64,000 bases of DNA from Lachnospiraceae bacterium RM5 (GTDB lineage Bacteria > Bacillota > Clostridia > Lachnospirales > Lachnospiraceae), in assembly GCA_900110975.1 (NCBI GenBank), contig FOFK01000002.1, forward strand, positions 1 through 64,000, read 5' to 3'. Numbering within the stretch: the first letter of the stretch is position 1; each line of letters begins with the position of its first letter. The notes beneath the pieces are model-generated. The model searched no databases, was not told where the DNA came from, and saw nothing but the letters and a program-made list of their open reading frames with translations. Position numbers and translations under genes: made by a program. Positions 55,100 to 64,000 of the stretch are shown here, piece after piece.

Positions 55100-55870
55100 T
55101 TATTCAACTGCCTTCTTCATCTTCTCAACATATTCATAAATATGTTTTCCTGAATCTTCACCATATTTTTCTATTATTTTAACAATAGCGCTTCCTACAA
55201 TTACGCCATCCGCAAATTCCGAAAAATGTTTTGCCTGTTCTTCATTGTTTATTCCAAATCCGATACATAATGGTGTATCAGTAACTTTTCTTATAGAATC
55301 AACAATTTCTTCTAGATTTGTATTAATATTGCTTCTCATTCCCGTAACACCAAGAGATGAAACAACATATAAAAATCCTGTAGAATCTTTTGCAATCATC
55401 TGGATTCTTTCTTTAGATGTTGGGGCAATCATAGATATTATATCAACATCATATTTTTTTGCAACATCTAAAATCTCACCCTTTTCCTCATAAGGAATAT
55501 CAGGAATAATAAGACCATCAATACCTATTTCATTACATTTTTTCATAAAATTCTCATATCCGTATTTAAATACAGGATTTGCATATGTAAGGAAAACTAA
55601 AGGTATATCTGTTTCTTTTCTTATTTCAACAATACAATCAAATAATTTAGATAAATTTGCTCCGGCATTTAATGCTCTGACATTTGCATTCTGGATTACT
55701 TCACCTTCAGCAATAGGATCTGAAAAAGGTATACCTATCTCAACAAGGTCTGCTCCGGCATTTACCATTTCAAGAACAAATTCTTTTGTTTTATCCATAC
55801 ATGGATCTCCTGCAGTAAGAAATCCAATAAAATTCTTTTTATTTTTTAATCTATCACTTATTCTACTCAT
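55100..55870 (-). CDS. trpA: Tryptophan synthase alpha chain
   Basis: TrpA splits indole-3-glycerol phosphate to indole for TrpB. Catalytic Glu lies in [21 protein letters not shown] and Asp in [25 protein letters not shown] binds phosphate. ATG 55870 overlaps the end of trpB by 8 bases (AGGAG upstream); a TTG at 55879 is also in frame. The 256 residues are normal. Confidence 0.97.
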   Translation of the reverse strand: MSRISDRLKNKKNFIGFLTAGDPCMDKTKEFVLEMVNAGADLVEIGIPFSDPIAEGEVIQNANVRALNAGANLSKLFDCIVEIRKETDIPLVFLTYANPVFKYGYENFMKKCNEIGIDGLIIPDIPYEEKGEILDVAKKYDVDIISMIAPTSKERIQMIAKDSTGFLYVVSSLGVTGMRSNINTNLEEIVDSIRKVTDTPLCIGFGINNEEQAKHFSEFADGVIVGSAIVKIIEKYGEDSGKHIYEYVEKMKKAVE

Positions 55871-57059
55871 GTAAATCAACTCCTCTATATCTTGCTATGG
55901 CTGCAACGTCTTTATCTCCACGACCAGAGAGACATACAACAATAATTTTATCCTTATCCAAAGTTGGAGCAAGTTTAATAACTTCTGCAATCGCATGTGC
56001 TGATTCAATCGCACAAATAATACCTTCAGTTCTTGCAATATATTCAAAAGCATCTACTGCTTCATCATCTGTAATACTTACATATTCTGCTCTTCCAACA
56101 GATTTAAGATATGCATGTTCAGGACCAATTCCAGGATAATCAAGTCCTGCAGATATAGAATATACAGGAGCTATCTGACCTTCATCATTCTGGCAAAACA
56201 ATGATTTCATTCCATGGAAAATTCCCATAGTACCTTTTGCCATTGTAGCTGCATGTTCATCAGTATCAATACCTTTTCCTGCTGCCTCACATCCAATAAG
56301 TCTTACATTTTCATCATCAATAAAATTATAGAAAGTTCCCATAGCATTACTTCCACCACCTACGCATGCCATAACAACATCAGGAAGTCTTCCTTCTTTT
56401 TCCAATATCTGGGCTCTTGCCTCTTTACTGATAACACTTTGGAAATCCCTTACAATTGTAGGAAATGGATGAGGTCCCATAACTGAGCCTAAAACATACA
56501 TAGTATCATCAATTCTTCTTGTCCATTCCTTAAATGCCTCATTTACGGCATCTTTAAGAGTTTTAGTACCTGTTTTTACAGGATGTACTTTTGCCCCTAA
56601 AAGCTCCATTCTATAAACATTTAAAGCCTGTCTTATAGTATCAGTTTCACCCATGAAAATCTCACATTCCATTCCAAGTAAAGCTGCTGCTGTTGCAGTT
56701 GCAACACCGTGCTGTCCGGCACCAGTTTCAGCAATAACTCTTTTCTTACCAAGTTTCTTTGCAAGCAGAACCTGACCAAGTACGTTATTGATTTTATGAG
56801 AACCTGTATGATTTAAGTCCTCTCTTTTAATATAAATCTTTGCACCGCCAAGATCTTTTGTCATTTTTTCTGCATAATAAAGAAGTGATGGTCTTCCTGC
56901 ATACTCTCTAAGTAAAGTATTTAATTCATCATTAAACTCTTTATCATTCTTATAATATTCATATTTTTCTTCTAAATTTATAATTTCATTCATTAAAGTT
57001 TCAGGAATATATCTTCCGCCATATTCACCGAATCTTCCTTTTATATCACCGTAATTCAT
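55863..57059 (-). CDS. trpB: Tryptophan synthase beta chain
   Basis: TrpB joins indole and serine with PLP. The PLP lysine lies in the residues [36 protein letters not shown] and the phosphate-binding [15 protein letters not shown] are present. The 398 residues match the TrpB1 type that partners with TrpA. It follows trpC by 24 bases where trpF is usually found. Confidence 0.97.
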   Translation of the reverse strand: MNYGDIKGRFGEYGGRYIPETLMNEIINLEEKYEYYKNDKEFNDELNTLLREYAGRPSLLYYAEKMTKDLGGAKIYIKREDLNHTGSHKINNVLGQVLLAKKLGKKRVIAETGAGQHGVATATAAALLGMECEIFMGETDTIRQALNVYRMELLGAKVHPVKTGTKTLKDAVNEAFKEWTRRIDDTMYVLGSVMGPHPFPTIVRDFQSVISKEARAQILEKEGRLPDVVMACVGGGSNAMGTFYNFIDDENVRLIGCEAAGKGIDTDEHAATMAKGTMGIFHGMKSLFCQNDEGQIAPVYSISAGLDYPGIGPEHAYLKSVGRAEYVSITDDEAVDAFEYIARTEGIICAIESAHAIAEVIKLAPTLDKDKIIVVCLSGRGDKDVAAIARYRGVDLHE

Positions 57060-57083
57060 TTTTTATCCCTTCTTTTTTTATTC

Positions 57084-57878
57084 TTAACATTCACTTAAAA
57101 GATAATCAAGCATCTCTTTTTTATCTTTAGCTTTCATAAATGTTTCGCCAACTAAAACTGCATTAACATTATTATCAACAAGATTTTTTATATCCTTTGG
57201 AGTTTTAATTCCGCTTTCAGAAACAAAAATCACATCTTTGTCTACAAGTTTTCTAAATCTTAAACTGTTATTAATATCAACAGTAAAATCTTTTAAATTT
57301 CTGTTGTTAACTCCGATAACCCTGCTGCCACAATTCTTTGCCCTTAATACTTCTTCTTCATCATGGGCTTCAACAATATGGCTAAGTCCCAGGCTGTCTG
57401 CTATCTCAATATATTTTTTTATTTCTTCATCAGAAAGTATGGCACATATAAGCAAAATTGCAGATGCATTATTTACTTTTGCCTCATAAATCATTATCTC
57501 ATCAATAAGAAAATCCTTACGAAGCAAAGGAAGATTTACATTTTTTGAAATTTCATTAAGATAGTTAATATCTCCTTTAAAATAATCAGGCTCTGTAAGA
57601 ACTGAAATTGCACTTGCTCCTATCTTCTCATACTCTTTTGCAATGCCTGTATAATCAAAATCTTTTGCAATAATACCTTTTGAAGGCGATGCTTTTTTTA
57701 CTTCACATATAAAAGAAATTGGTTTATTTCTTAAATTTTTTTCAAAACGAAATCTTTTATCATCATCTTCATTCTTTGCTATTTCATATGCTTTACTTTT
57801 AAGTTCATCATATAAATTATCACTATATAATTTATCAACTCTTTTTTTAGTAGCTGCTACTAACTCATCTAAAATCAT
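57084..57878 (-). CDS. trpC: Indole-3-glycerol phosphate synthase
   Basis: TrpC closes the indole ring from carboxyphenylamino-deoxyribulose phosphate. The 264-residue TIM barrel has ISFICEVKKASPSKGIIAKDF, then LLRKDFLIDEIMIYEAK and the end VNNRNLKDFTVD, VSESGIKTPKDI. It is not fused to TrpF. GAGGAAAATAT precedes ATG. Confidence 0.96.
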   Translation of the reverse strand: MILDELVAATKKRVDKLYSDNLYDELKSKAYEIAKNEDDDKRFRFEKNLRNKPISFICEVKKASPSKGIIAKDFDYTGIAKEYEKIGASAISVLTEPDYFKGDINYLNEISKNVNLPLLRKDFLIDEIMIYEAKVNNASAILLICAILSDEEIKKYIEIADSLGLSHIVEAHDEEEVLRAKNCGSRVIGVNNRNLKDFTVDINNSLRFRKLVDKDVIFVSESGIKTPKDIKNLVDNNVNAVLVGETFMKAKDKKEMLDYLLSEC

Positions 57879-57899
57879 ATATTTTCCTCGTAAATAAAA

Positions 57900-58907
57900 T
57901 TATTTATTACTTAATTCAATAAATTTTTCCAACTGTTTTAATGCTTTTCCACTTGAAATAGCTTCTCTTGCCATCTCAATACCTTGATCAATACTGATAT
58001 TTTTATCAGCAACATGAATTGCAGCCGCTGAATTAATAAGAATCATATCTGTCTTAGGTCCTTCTTCTCCCTTTAAGATGTTAAGTAAAATTTCTGCATT
58101 TTCCTCAGGTGTTCCACCAACAACATCTCTTTTCTTACATCTTTTAAGTCCAAACTGCTCAGGAGTAATTACATAGCTGTCTAATTCTCCATCTCTTTCT
58201 TCACATATATAAGTTGGAGCACTCATTGAAATTTCATCAAATCCATCTTCACCATATACAACCATGGCATCTTTTATACCAAGTTTATATAATACATTTG
58301 CCATAGGTTCAACAAGGTCTTTACTATATACACCAAGAAGCTGCTTATTGGCATTTGCAGGATTTGTTAAAGGTCCAAGGACATTAAAAATTGTTCTGAT
58401 TCCCAACTCTTTTCTTACTCCGCCAACATATTTCATTGATGAATGATATTTTTGTGCAAACAAGAAGCAAATACCTATTTCATCAAGAATTTCAGAACTC
58501 TTTTCAGGATCAATAGTAATATTTACGCCTAATGCTTCTAAACAGTCAGCTGTTCCACTTTTGCTTGATGCAGCTCTGTTTCCATGTTTTGCAACTTTAT
58601 ATCCTAATGATGAAACAATAATTGATGCAGCTGTTGAAATATTTATTGAATTTGATTTATCTCCGCCTGTACCAACTATTTCTAATGTATCACGATGATT
58701 AGGAAGCTTTGTTGCATGAGCTCTCATACCCTCAGCAGCTCCTGTTATTTCATCAATAGTTTCACCTTTAATTGCCATAGCTGTTAAAAAAGAACTGATT
58801 AATACATCAGAATCATTTCCTGACATAATCTCATCTACAGCCTCTTTTGTCATATCATAACCTATATCTTCACCACTTAATAATTTTGAAATAGCATCTT
58901 TAATCAT
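57900..58907 (-). CDS. trpD: Anthranilate phosphoribosyltransferase
   Basis: TrpD transfers phosphoribosyl from PRPP to anthranilate. The diagnostic GTGGD is in [20 protein letters not shown], followed by [21 protein letters not shown]. The 335 residues match the stand-alone form, unlike enteric TrpGD fusions. GGAGG precedes ATG; trpG ends 33 bases upstream. Confidence 0.97.
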   Translation of the reverse strand: MIKDAISKLLSGEDIGYDMTKEAVDEIMSGNDSDVLISSFLTAMAIKGETIDEITGAAEGMRAHATKLPNHRDTLEIVGTGGDKSNSINISTAASIIVSSLGYKVAKHGNRAASSKSGTADCLEALGVNITIDPEKSSEILDEIGICFLFAQKYHSSMKYVGGVRKELGIRTIFNVLGPLTNPANANKQLLGVYSKDLVEPMANVLYKLGIKDAMVVYGEDGFDEISMSAPTYICEERDGELDSYVITPEQFGLKRCKKRDVVGGTPEENAEILLNILKGEEGPKTDMILINSAAAIHVADKNISIDQGIEMAREAISSGKALKQLEKFIELSNK

Positions 58908-58940
58908 AATTTTTTCCTCCGTATTCCGTATTTATTATTT

Positions 58941-59507
58941 TTATATTTCAAGAAAATTCTTAATTATCTTTTCACCACAAGGTGTAAGTATTGATTCCGG
59001 ATGATATTGAACACCATAGATTCTATATTCCTTATGTTCAACTGACATTATTTCGTTATCATCACTAATTCCCGTAACTTTAAATACATCATCAAGTCCT
59101 GTTATATCAACTGCTAGAGAATGATATCTTCCTACATCAACTCTCTCTTCCAGACCTCTATAAATTTTTGAATCAGTATCAATTTTTATATTTGATTTTT
59201 TTCCATGCATAAGCTTTGAGGCATAAACTGTTTTACCACCAAGAGCTTCGCATATTGACTGATGTCCAAGACATACACCAAGTATTTTATATTTACTGCC
59301 AAGCTTTTTAACAACATCCATACAGATGCCTGCATCAACAGGTTTTCCTGGTCCCGGAGATAAAATAATACATTCAGGATTTAATTTATCTACTTCATCT
59401 ACGGTCATTTCATCATTTCTAATAACTTTAATATCGTTATTATATTTTCCTATAAGCTGAACAAGGTTATAAGAAAAACTATCATAATTATCAATTAAAA
59501 GTACCAT
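58941..59507 (-). CDS. trpG: Anthranilate synthase glutaminase subunit
   Basis: TrpG delivers ammonia to TrpE. The class I amidotransferase triad is visible: Cys in ILGVCLGHQSICEALGG, and His and Glu in VQYHPESIL. The start DNYDSFSYNLVQ and the SPGPGKP loop are typical. The 188 residues are normal; it may also serve folate synthesis as PabA. AAGGAGG precedes ATG. Confidence 0.96.
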   Translation of the reverse strand: MVLLIDNYDSFSYNLVQLIGKYNNDIKVIRNDEMTVDEVDKLNPECIILSPGPGKPVDAGICMDVVKKLGSKYKILGVCLGHQSICEALGGKTVYASKLMHGKKSNIKIDTDSKIYRGLEERVDVGRYHSLAVDITGLDDVFKVTGISDDNEIMSVEHKEYRIYGVQYHPESILTPCGEKIIKNFLEI

Positions 59508-59518
59508 TTTACCCCTCC

Positions 59519-60988
59519 TTATATTTCTTCCATGGCAGTATCTATTGCAGTAAGTACTGCTTTTGCCTTATTTATACATTCATTAAATTCATTCTCAGGA
59601 ACAGAATCAGCAACAATTCCTGCACCTGATCTTATAAATACTTTTCCATTTTTCTTAAATGCAAGTCTTATAGCAATGCATGTATCCATATTTCCTGAAA
59701 AATCAAGATATCCTATTGCACCACCATATACACCTCTTTTATTATCTTCAAGCTTATTTATTATCTGGCATGCTTTGATTTTTGGTGCTCCTGATAAAGT
59801 TCCTGCTGGAAGTACTGATTCTATTGCATCTAATGCATCTTTATCTTTTCTTAATTCACCACAAACAGTAGAACCAATATGGATTACATGTGAATATTTA
59901 AGTATATCCATATATCTGTCAACCTTAACAGAACCATATTCACATATTCTTCCAAGATCATTTCTTCCAAGATCTACAAGCATATTGTGTTCTGCAAGTT
60001 CTTTTTCATCACTAAGGAGATCCTTTATAAATTCATCATCCTCTTCTTTGGTTTCTCCTCTTTTTCTGGTTCCCGCCAGAGGATAAGTTAATATTTTTCC
60101 ATCATTTACTTTAACAAGTGTTTCAGGTGATGCACCTGCCATTTCAATATCATCACTAGAAAAATAAAACATATATGGTGAAGGATTAAGTGTTCTTAGT
60201 ACCCTGTATGTATCAAATAAACTTCCTTCATAATCAGCTTCAATTCTGTTTGATAAAACGAGCTGGAAAATATCACCTTCCCTGATATGTTCTTTTACAA
60301 CTTCCACCTTATCCATATATTCATTTTTATCAAATAAATATCTGTAATCAGATGTTCTTCTTCCCTTTTTAGGTTCATCAGCCTTAACATTCTTAACGAT
60401 ATTAATCATTTCTTCAAGGCTTTTAATTCCTTCGTTATAATTCTTTTCAATATCATCAAGTTTAATATTCTGTATTAAAATTATTTTTTGTCTGAAATTA
60501 TCAAATGCAATTACCTTATCAAAAAGCATTAAATCAATATCCTTAAAGTGCTCTTCATCCTTTGCGTCAAGATTTAAAGATTTTTCAGCATACTTTATAT
60601 GATCATAAGAAAAATATCCAACAAGTCCTCCTGTAAAAGATGGAAGGTAACTATATTTATCTGATTTATAATCTTTTAAAATTTCTCTGATATAGTCATC
60701 TGGAGAATCTGTTAAAATACTAAGATTTTTTTCTCCTTTAATTTCTAACCTGTTATTAATACAAGTAATTTCCATCTTAGGGTCATATCCTAAAAATGTA
60801 TATCTTCCGTAGCTTTTGTTTTCCTCTACACTTTCTAATAAATAACAATGTTTACTAATTGTTTTTAATTTTTTCATTACTTCTATAGGTGTTGTAAAAT
60901 CAGAATAAATTTCAACACTTAAAGGAACAATGTTAAAATCTTCATTCTTATTTTTTTTCACCTCTTCAAGTGATGGCAAAAATTTCAT
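59519..60988 (-). CDS. trpE: Anthranilate synthase component I
   Basis: TrpE makes anthranilate from chorismate. ATG 60988 follows AAAGGATGATAAGT; a longer frame to 61030 runs into the leader. The N-terminal LLESVEE region is the usual tryptophan feedback site. The catalytic part has GDIFQLVLSNRIE, AGASPETLVKV, LAGTRKRG and the end GGAIGYLDFSGNMDTCIAIR with IRSGAGIVADSVPENEF. It is the first gene of the operon, under T-box control. Confidence 0.97.
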   Translation of the reverse strand: MKFLPSLEEVKKNKNEDFNIVPLSVEIYSDFTTPIEVMKKLKTISKHCYLLESVEENKSYGRYTFLGYDPKMEITCINNRLEIKGEKNLSILTDSPDDYIREILKDYKSDKYSYLPSFTGGLVGYFSYDHIKYAEKSLNLDAKDEEHFKDIDLMLFDKVIAFDNFRQKIILIQNIKLDDIEKNYNEGIKSLEEMINIVKNVKADEPKKGRRTSDYRYLFDKNEYMDKVEVVKEHIREGDIFQLVLSNRIEADYEGSLFDTYRVLRTLNPSPYMFYFSSDDIEMAGASPETLVKVNDGKILTYPLAGTRKRGETKEEDDEFIKDLLSDEKELAEHNMLVDLGRNDLGRICEYGSVKVDRYMDILKYSHVIHIGSTVCGELRKDKDALDAIESVLPAGTLSGAPKIKACQIINKLEDNKRGVYGGAIGYLDFSGNMDTCIAIRLAFKKNGKVFIRSGAGIVADSVPENEFNECINKAKAVLTAIDTAMEEI

Positions 60989-61058
60989 ACTTATCATCCT
61001 TTCTGTGATTTTATTAGAAACAAATTTCAAATATAACCCTTGACATGTTCGCTAAAAT

Positions 61059-61091
61059 AAAAAAATCCCTGGCAGATTAAATCTGCCAAGG
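61059..61091 (-). terminator. Regulated terminator of the trp T-box
   Basis: An 11-bp stem (61067-61077 with 61081-61091, core TGGCAGAT) is followed on the minus strand by a run of T. It competes with the antiterminator formed by the T-box sequence. Confidence 0.9.
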
Positions 61092-61340
61092 ACGATATAT
61101 ATCGCGGTACCACCTTGATTCATATGTAAAACATATGCACTTTAGAAGAATACTATCATATTCCCTGCAACTAACGTATGCACCCACGTCATAGAATACT
61201 AAGCTATCATAAAAAAATTACTAAGCCTTTGACTATGCCCTCAATGGTCCATTTAATAATCTGCGTTCTGTCGATTTCCACCATCACGACTCTCTGGGAG
61301 TGCACAACTATTTTTATCTCCATCTCATAGGTTTCTTATA
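61067..61340 (-). promoter_or_regulatory. Tryptophan T-box riboswitch
   Basis: The minus-strand leader of trpE carries the conserved T-box AAGGTGGTACCGCG at 61116-61103, just before a terminator. Upstream is a stem I with AGAGAG and GGTGGAA elements. A likely specifier codon UGG lies at 61251-61249, in the context AAATGGACC. Uncharged tRNA-Trp would bind both sites and favour the antiterminator. The tryptophan specifier agrees with the genes downstream. Confidence 0.93.
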
Positions 61341-61360
61341 TGAAATTTTTATCTACAAAA

Positions 61361-61389
61361 ATTTTAATACTATTTTTTTTAGATGTCAA
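61361..61389 (-). promoter_or_regulatory. Promoter of the trp operon
   Basis: On the minus strand TTGACA is followed by 17 bases and TAAAAT. The transcript would start about 12-15 bases before the T-box leader proper and about 365 bases before trpE. Confidence 0.85.
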
Positions 61390-61420
61390 GATGTTTTGTA
61401 CATAAATCATCTTATTAATC

Positions 61421-61777
61421 TTATCTAAATTTAAGACAAATTACAATTACTACACCGCATACAAAAAATAAAGCCGCATATAATAAATCTGAATAATCAG
61501 AAATAATTTTTACTTCTTTTTCATTACCAGGTATATAAAAAATTTCCATTTCTGTTCCAATATCATACTTTTGATTCTTCCAGCCATTTTTAGCTTTAAT
61601 ATTCATAACCTGTCCTTCATGTTCAAATTCCATAATAGGAATATAGGCACCTTTTGGACAAATATACTCCTTTATCTTAGCCTTAACTTTTTTACCTTTA
61701 ATCATAAATTTTATTCTTGTAAATAACAAAATTATTGCTGCAACAAATGAAATAACAGCATATGACATATTTCCCAT
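61421..61777 (-). CDS. Small membrane protein, DUF3592-like
   Basis: The 118-residue protein has a membrane helix at each end (YAVISFVAAIILLFTRI; YAALFFVCGVVIVICL). Between them is a beta-rich loop of about 65 residues (IPIMEFEHEGQVMNIKAK, then YDIGTEMEIFYIPGNEKEV), the layout of DUF3592 proteins. The function is unknown. GGAGAGAAATAAA precedes ATG. It follows the pseudo-protease-like gene by 18 bases and probably shares its transcript. Confidence 0.78.
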   Translation of the reverse strand: MGNMSYAVISFVAAIILLFTRIKFMIKGKKVKAKIKEYICPKGAYIPIMEFEHEGQVMNIKAKNGWKNQKYDIGTEMEIFYIPGNEKEVKIISDYSDLLYAALFFVCGVVIVICLKFR

Positions 61778-61795
61778 TTTATTTCTCTCCTAACT

Positions 61796-62740
61796 TTATA
61801 AATAATTTTCTTTTAACTGACTTATTAAGTCATACTCCATTGTGGCAATTATTTTTGAACTGTCATTTAAATTATAACTTTTACATTGTTCAAAAACTTT
61901 CATAATCAATTCTTTTGGTTTACCTGTTCCAATTAAATATCCTGCATATACTCTTCTTCCATTAAGATCCATATCATTTTTCAATACATCACCTAATAAA
62001 GTTACATAATGTTCTGCTTTTTTTATATCATTGTTAACCATAGAATAATAATAAATTATCTCAAATGCATACGGAAAATCCGATGCTATAATATTATTCC
62101 TTGTTCCAATATATTGCTCAAACTTTTCAATATACGGTAATAATTCATCATATTTTTTATTATCCAGCAAGATAAAATAATTATATAAAATACATTTCTT
62201 TTCTGTAAAATCATTACTATCCATATTTAAATCTATTAAATTTATCTGATTTGGTCTGATTCCATTCTTTAACTGATTTGAAATTTTTATTTCCTGTTCC
62301 CAGATATAATGTTCATGGCCTTTCGAAAAGAATTTCTTTACTGTATCCATAAATAATATTCCATGAAAAACAAGACATAATATCAATGTTTTATCAATAT
62401 ATCTTAAATAAATATTATCTAAAGAAATTACATGCCAAATGTATAATGACAATATAGTTAATACTGTCATTATTAAAAATTCAGACGTTCCTTTTATTAA
62501 CTTAGTCTTTCCATTTACTTCTTTTCTAATCAAAATTGTCATTGCCAAAAATCTGATAGGAACTATTTCAAATGATATTTTATTATTATCATTTCTTATC
62601 ATTAATCCGGCAAAACTAAAAGATACAAATTTATATCCAAGACATAAGCCAACTAATATTTCAACTAATGCTAAAATTAGCATATAACAAATAAATTCAA
62701 TAATTAAAAAAGTAAAAGTACATACTATAATTGCCAACAT
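61796..62740 (-). CDS. Membrane protein resembling a site-2 protease without its zinc motif
   Basis: I do not recognise a named family. The first 140 residues hold four or so membrane helices. The stretch LALVEILVGLCLGYKFVSFSFAGLMI follows the M50 layout (HExxH, then xxGYKFVSFxxG), but both His are replaced (VEILV), leaving only the Glu. The C-terminal 170 residues are a soluble, TPR-like helical domain. No good ribosome site is seen at ATG 62740 (AGAGAGGA is 15-20 bases away). It could be a non-catalytic scaffold. Confidence 0.6.
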   Translation of the reverse strand: MLAIIVCTFTFLIIEFICYMLILALVEILVGLCLGYKFVSFSFAGLMIRNDNNKISFEIVPIRFLAMTILIRKEVNGKTKLIKGTSEFLIMTVLTILSLYIWHVISLDNIYLRYIDKTLILCLVFHGILFMDTVKKFFSKGHEHYIWEQEIKISNQLKNGIRPNQINLIDLNMDSNDFTEKKCILYNYFILLDNKKYDELLPYIEKFEQYIGTRNNIIASDFPYAFEIIYYYSMVNNDIKKAEHYVTLLGDVLKNDMDLNGRRVYAGYLIGTGKPKELIMKVFEQCKSYNLNDSSKIIATMEYDLISQLKENYL

Positions 62741-62787
62741 TTTATTATATATCCATATCCTCTCTTTATTTTTATAGATTAATAAAT

Positions 62788-63651
62788 CTAAATTATCCCT
62801 CTTAAAATTGTATATATTTCCCTTGAAACATCAGGTTTGTTCATTGTATAAATGTGAATATTCTTTATTCCATTTGCAAGTAAATCAATAATCTGATCAC
62901 AGGCATATACAATTCCTGCATTTGTCATTGCTTCAGGATTATCTCCAAATTTATCTACTAACGCCTTAAATCTTGGAGGTACTATACAGCCTGAAAGTTC
63001 GATAGATCTTTCCATTTGTCTCTTTGAAGTAACAGGCATAATTCCTGCAATAACCGGTACATTTATGCCTGCTTCTCTTAATCTGTATAGATAATTATAA
63101 TAAACTGAATTATCAAAAAACATCTGCGTTGTCAAAAATTCGCATCCAGCATCTACCTTTTTTTTGATATTTTTTATATCTGCATCCTTATTTAAGGCCT
63201 CCGGATGTTTTTCAGGGTAGCATGCTCCTCCTATGCAGGCTTCAGGATAAATAGTTTTAATTTCATTTATAAGATCTGAAGCATATCTGAAATGATTATC
63301 CATTGGAAATTCCATATCTTTAGGAATATCACCTCTTAGAGCAAGAATATTCTCAATATTATTTTCTTTGATTTTTTTTATCTGGCTTTCAACTTTATCT
63401 TTTGTTGATGAAATACATGTAAGATGTGCCATGGATGTAACACCAAGGTCTTTAATAGTTTTTGAAATCTTAACTGTATTATCTGATGTTCCTCCGCCCG
63501 CTCCATATGTACAGCTAATAAAAGATGGTTTTAATTTTGCTATTTCTTTAACAGCAGCTTCTACATCATCATAATTGGCATTTGATTTTGGAGGAAAAAC
63601 TTCCATAGAAATAGTTATATCTTCATTTTTTAATATTTCTGATATCTTCAT
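62788..63651 (-). CDS. metF: Methylenetetrahydrofolate reductase
   Basis: It reduces 5,10-methylene-THF to 5-methyl-THF for methionine synthesis or the Wood-Ljungdahl methyl branch. The 287-residue barrel has SMEVFPPKSNANYDDVE, SCTYGAGGGTSDNTVKI, the FAD-binding LALRGDIPKD, and CEFLTTQMFFDNSVYY. GGAGTATTTAA precedes ATG. No metV-type partner is adjacent in the window. Confidence 0.95.
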   Translation of the reverse strand: MKISEILKNEDITISMEVFPPKSNANYDDVEAAVKEIAKLKPSFISCTYGAGGGTSDNTVKISKTIKDLGVTSMAHLTCISSTKDKVESQIKKIKENNIENILALRGDIPKDMEFPMDNHFRYASDLINEIKTIYPEACIGGACYPEKHPEALNKDADIKNIKKKVDAGCEFLTTQMFFDNSVYYNYLYRLREAGINVPVIAGIMPVTSKRQMERSIELSGCIVPPRFKALVDKFGDNPEAMTNAGIVYACDQIIDLLANGIKNIHIYTMNKPDVSREIYTILRGII

Positions 63652-63794
63652 TTAAATACTCCTGTTTTCATATATATTATATTGTATATTTATCTTTTGT
63701 TTTAAATAATACATTTAAGATTATATTTTATTCACGGGCAATTGGCAATATAAATATTTATAAATACCTCTACTGCAATAAATACATAGCCCAT

Positions 63795-63822
63795 AAAAAA
63801 AGACCTCTATAGAATAGAGGCC
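63795..63822 (-). terminator. Terminator of the sugar ABC permease gene
   Basis: A 9-bp stem (63802-63810 with 63814-63822, one wobble pair) and a three-base loop are followed on the minus strand by seven T (63795-63801), 26 bases past the permease stop. Confidence 0.85.
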
Positions 63823-63847
63823 TTTTAGGTTCTATTATATTTAACTA

Positions 63848-64000
63848 TTATCCTTTAACCGCTGCTGCTCCAAGTCCTGTAGTCATGGCTTTCTGACCTG
63901 CTACAAAGAAGATAACGAATGGAACTGATACAAGGATAGCTCCTGCAGCAAACAATGTGAATTTATTAGTTGTAGACTCAATAAATCTCATAATTCCAAT
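63848..64000 (-). CDS. Carbohydrate ABC transporter permease, C-terminal end
   Basis: Hand translation gives the last 50 codons of a gene that continues past the right edge. The residues NKFTLFAAGAILVSVPFVIF and the closing TGLGAAAVKG match the C-terminus of MalG-type sugar ABC permeases, with the last membrane helix and the typical G-A-V-K-G end. The substrate cannot be told. Confidence 0.85.
   Translation of the reverse strand: MGIMRFIESTTNKFTLFAAGAILVSVPFVIFFVAGQKAMTTGLGAAAVKG

Noticed and set aside
59532-60086. 184-codon plus-strand frame inside trpE
   Set aside because: It is the antisense of conserved trpE sequence. Its Ser/Pro-rich translation matches no protein type.

Overview
The window looks like a chromosome segment from a motile, low-GC Firmicute of the Lachnospiraceae type. 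The evidence is very AT-rich coding DNA, consensus-type promoters (TTGACA-17-TATAAT), strong Shine-Dalgarno sites, a T-box in front of the trp operon, a Bacillus-like cheA-cheW-cheC-cheD-swrB order, single-chain glycyl-tRNA synthetase and pyruvate phosphate dikinase. Almost everything is on the minus strand. No rRNA, tRNA or CRISPR array was seen.

Positions 1-9187 are accessory DNA downstream of ppdK. From the left edge come the end of an IS21-like insertion sequence; a type 1 BREX locus (small HTH regulator, brxA, brxB) whose brxC is cut to 439 codons at the IS edge; a YefM/RelE-type toxin-antitoxin pair; and an unusual accessory RNase III with two apparent double-stranded RNA binding domains and a hairpin in its 5' leader. 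A 3.55 kb element follows (5632-9187), flanked by near-identical 117-118 bp direct repeats that contain the last nine codons (stop included) of ppdK, its terminator and a palindromic core. This is the pattern left by site-specific integration into the 3' end of ppdK with restoration of the gene, yet there is no integrase. The cargo is an XRE repressor with an ImmA-like protease, a double-hairpin locus, a DUF4417-like protein, a small protein resembling an RNase toxin domain and two acidic companion proteins. This is the best candidate for something undescribed.

From ppdK (9161-11791) onward the gene content is mostly housekeeping: glyQS; a lipoprotein; recO-era; an M16C protease; degV and tldD-tldE; an EamA transporter; an M24 aminopeptidase that may be leaderless; a cytoplasmic alpha-amylase; birA; a DUF1292 protein; a CmpB-like membrane protein; an HD hydrolase and glgA. 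A 73-bp tandem repeat array lies between glgA and recN. A conserved block follows (asp23, nusB, xseA, xseB, ispA, dxs, tlyA, nadK, argR, recN in transcription order).

Positions 40820-49442 are a chemotaxis block (cheY-cheA-cheW-cheC-cheD, a SwrB-like protein with a poly-Asn tract, an MltG-like protein and a very large GGDEF protein). Then come rnr-smpB and trpS, a 123-bp DNA cloverleaf of nested palindromes, a SpoVB/MurJ-type flippase, and the T-box-controlled trpEGDCBA operon, which lacks trpF. The right end has two membrane proteins (one resembling a site-2 protease without its catalytic histidines), metF and the tail of a sugar ABC permease.
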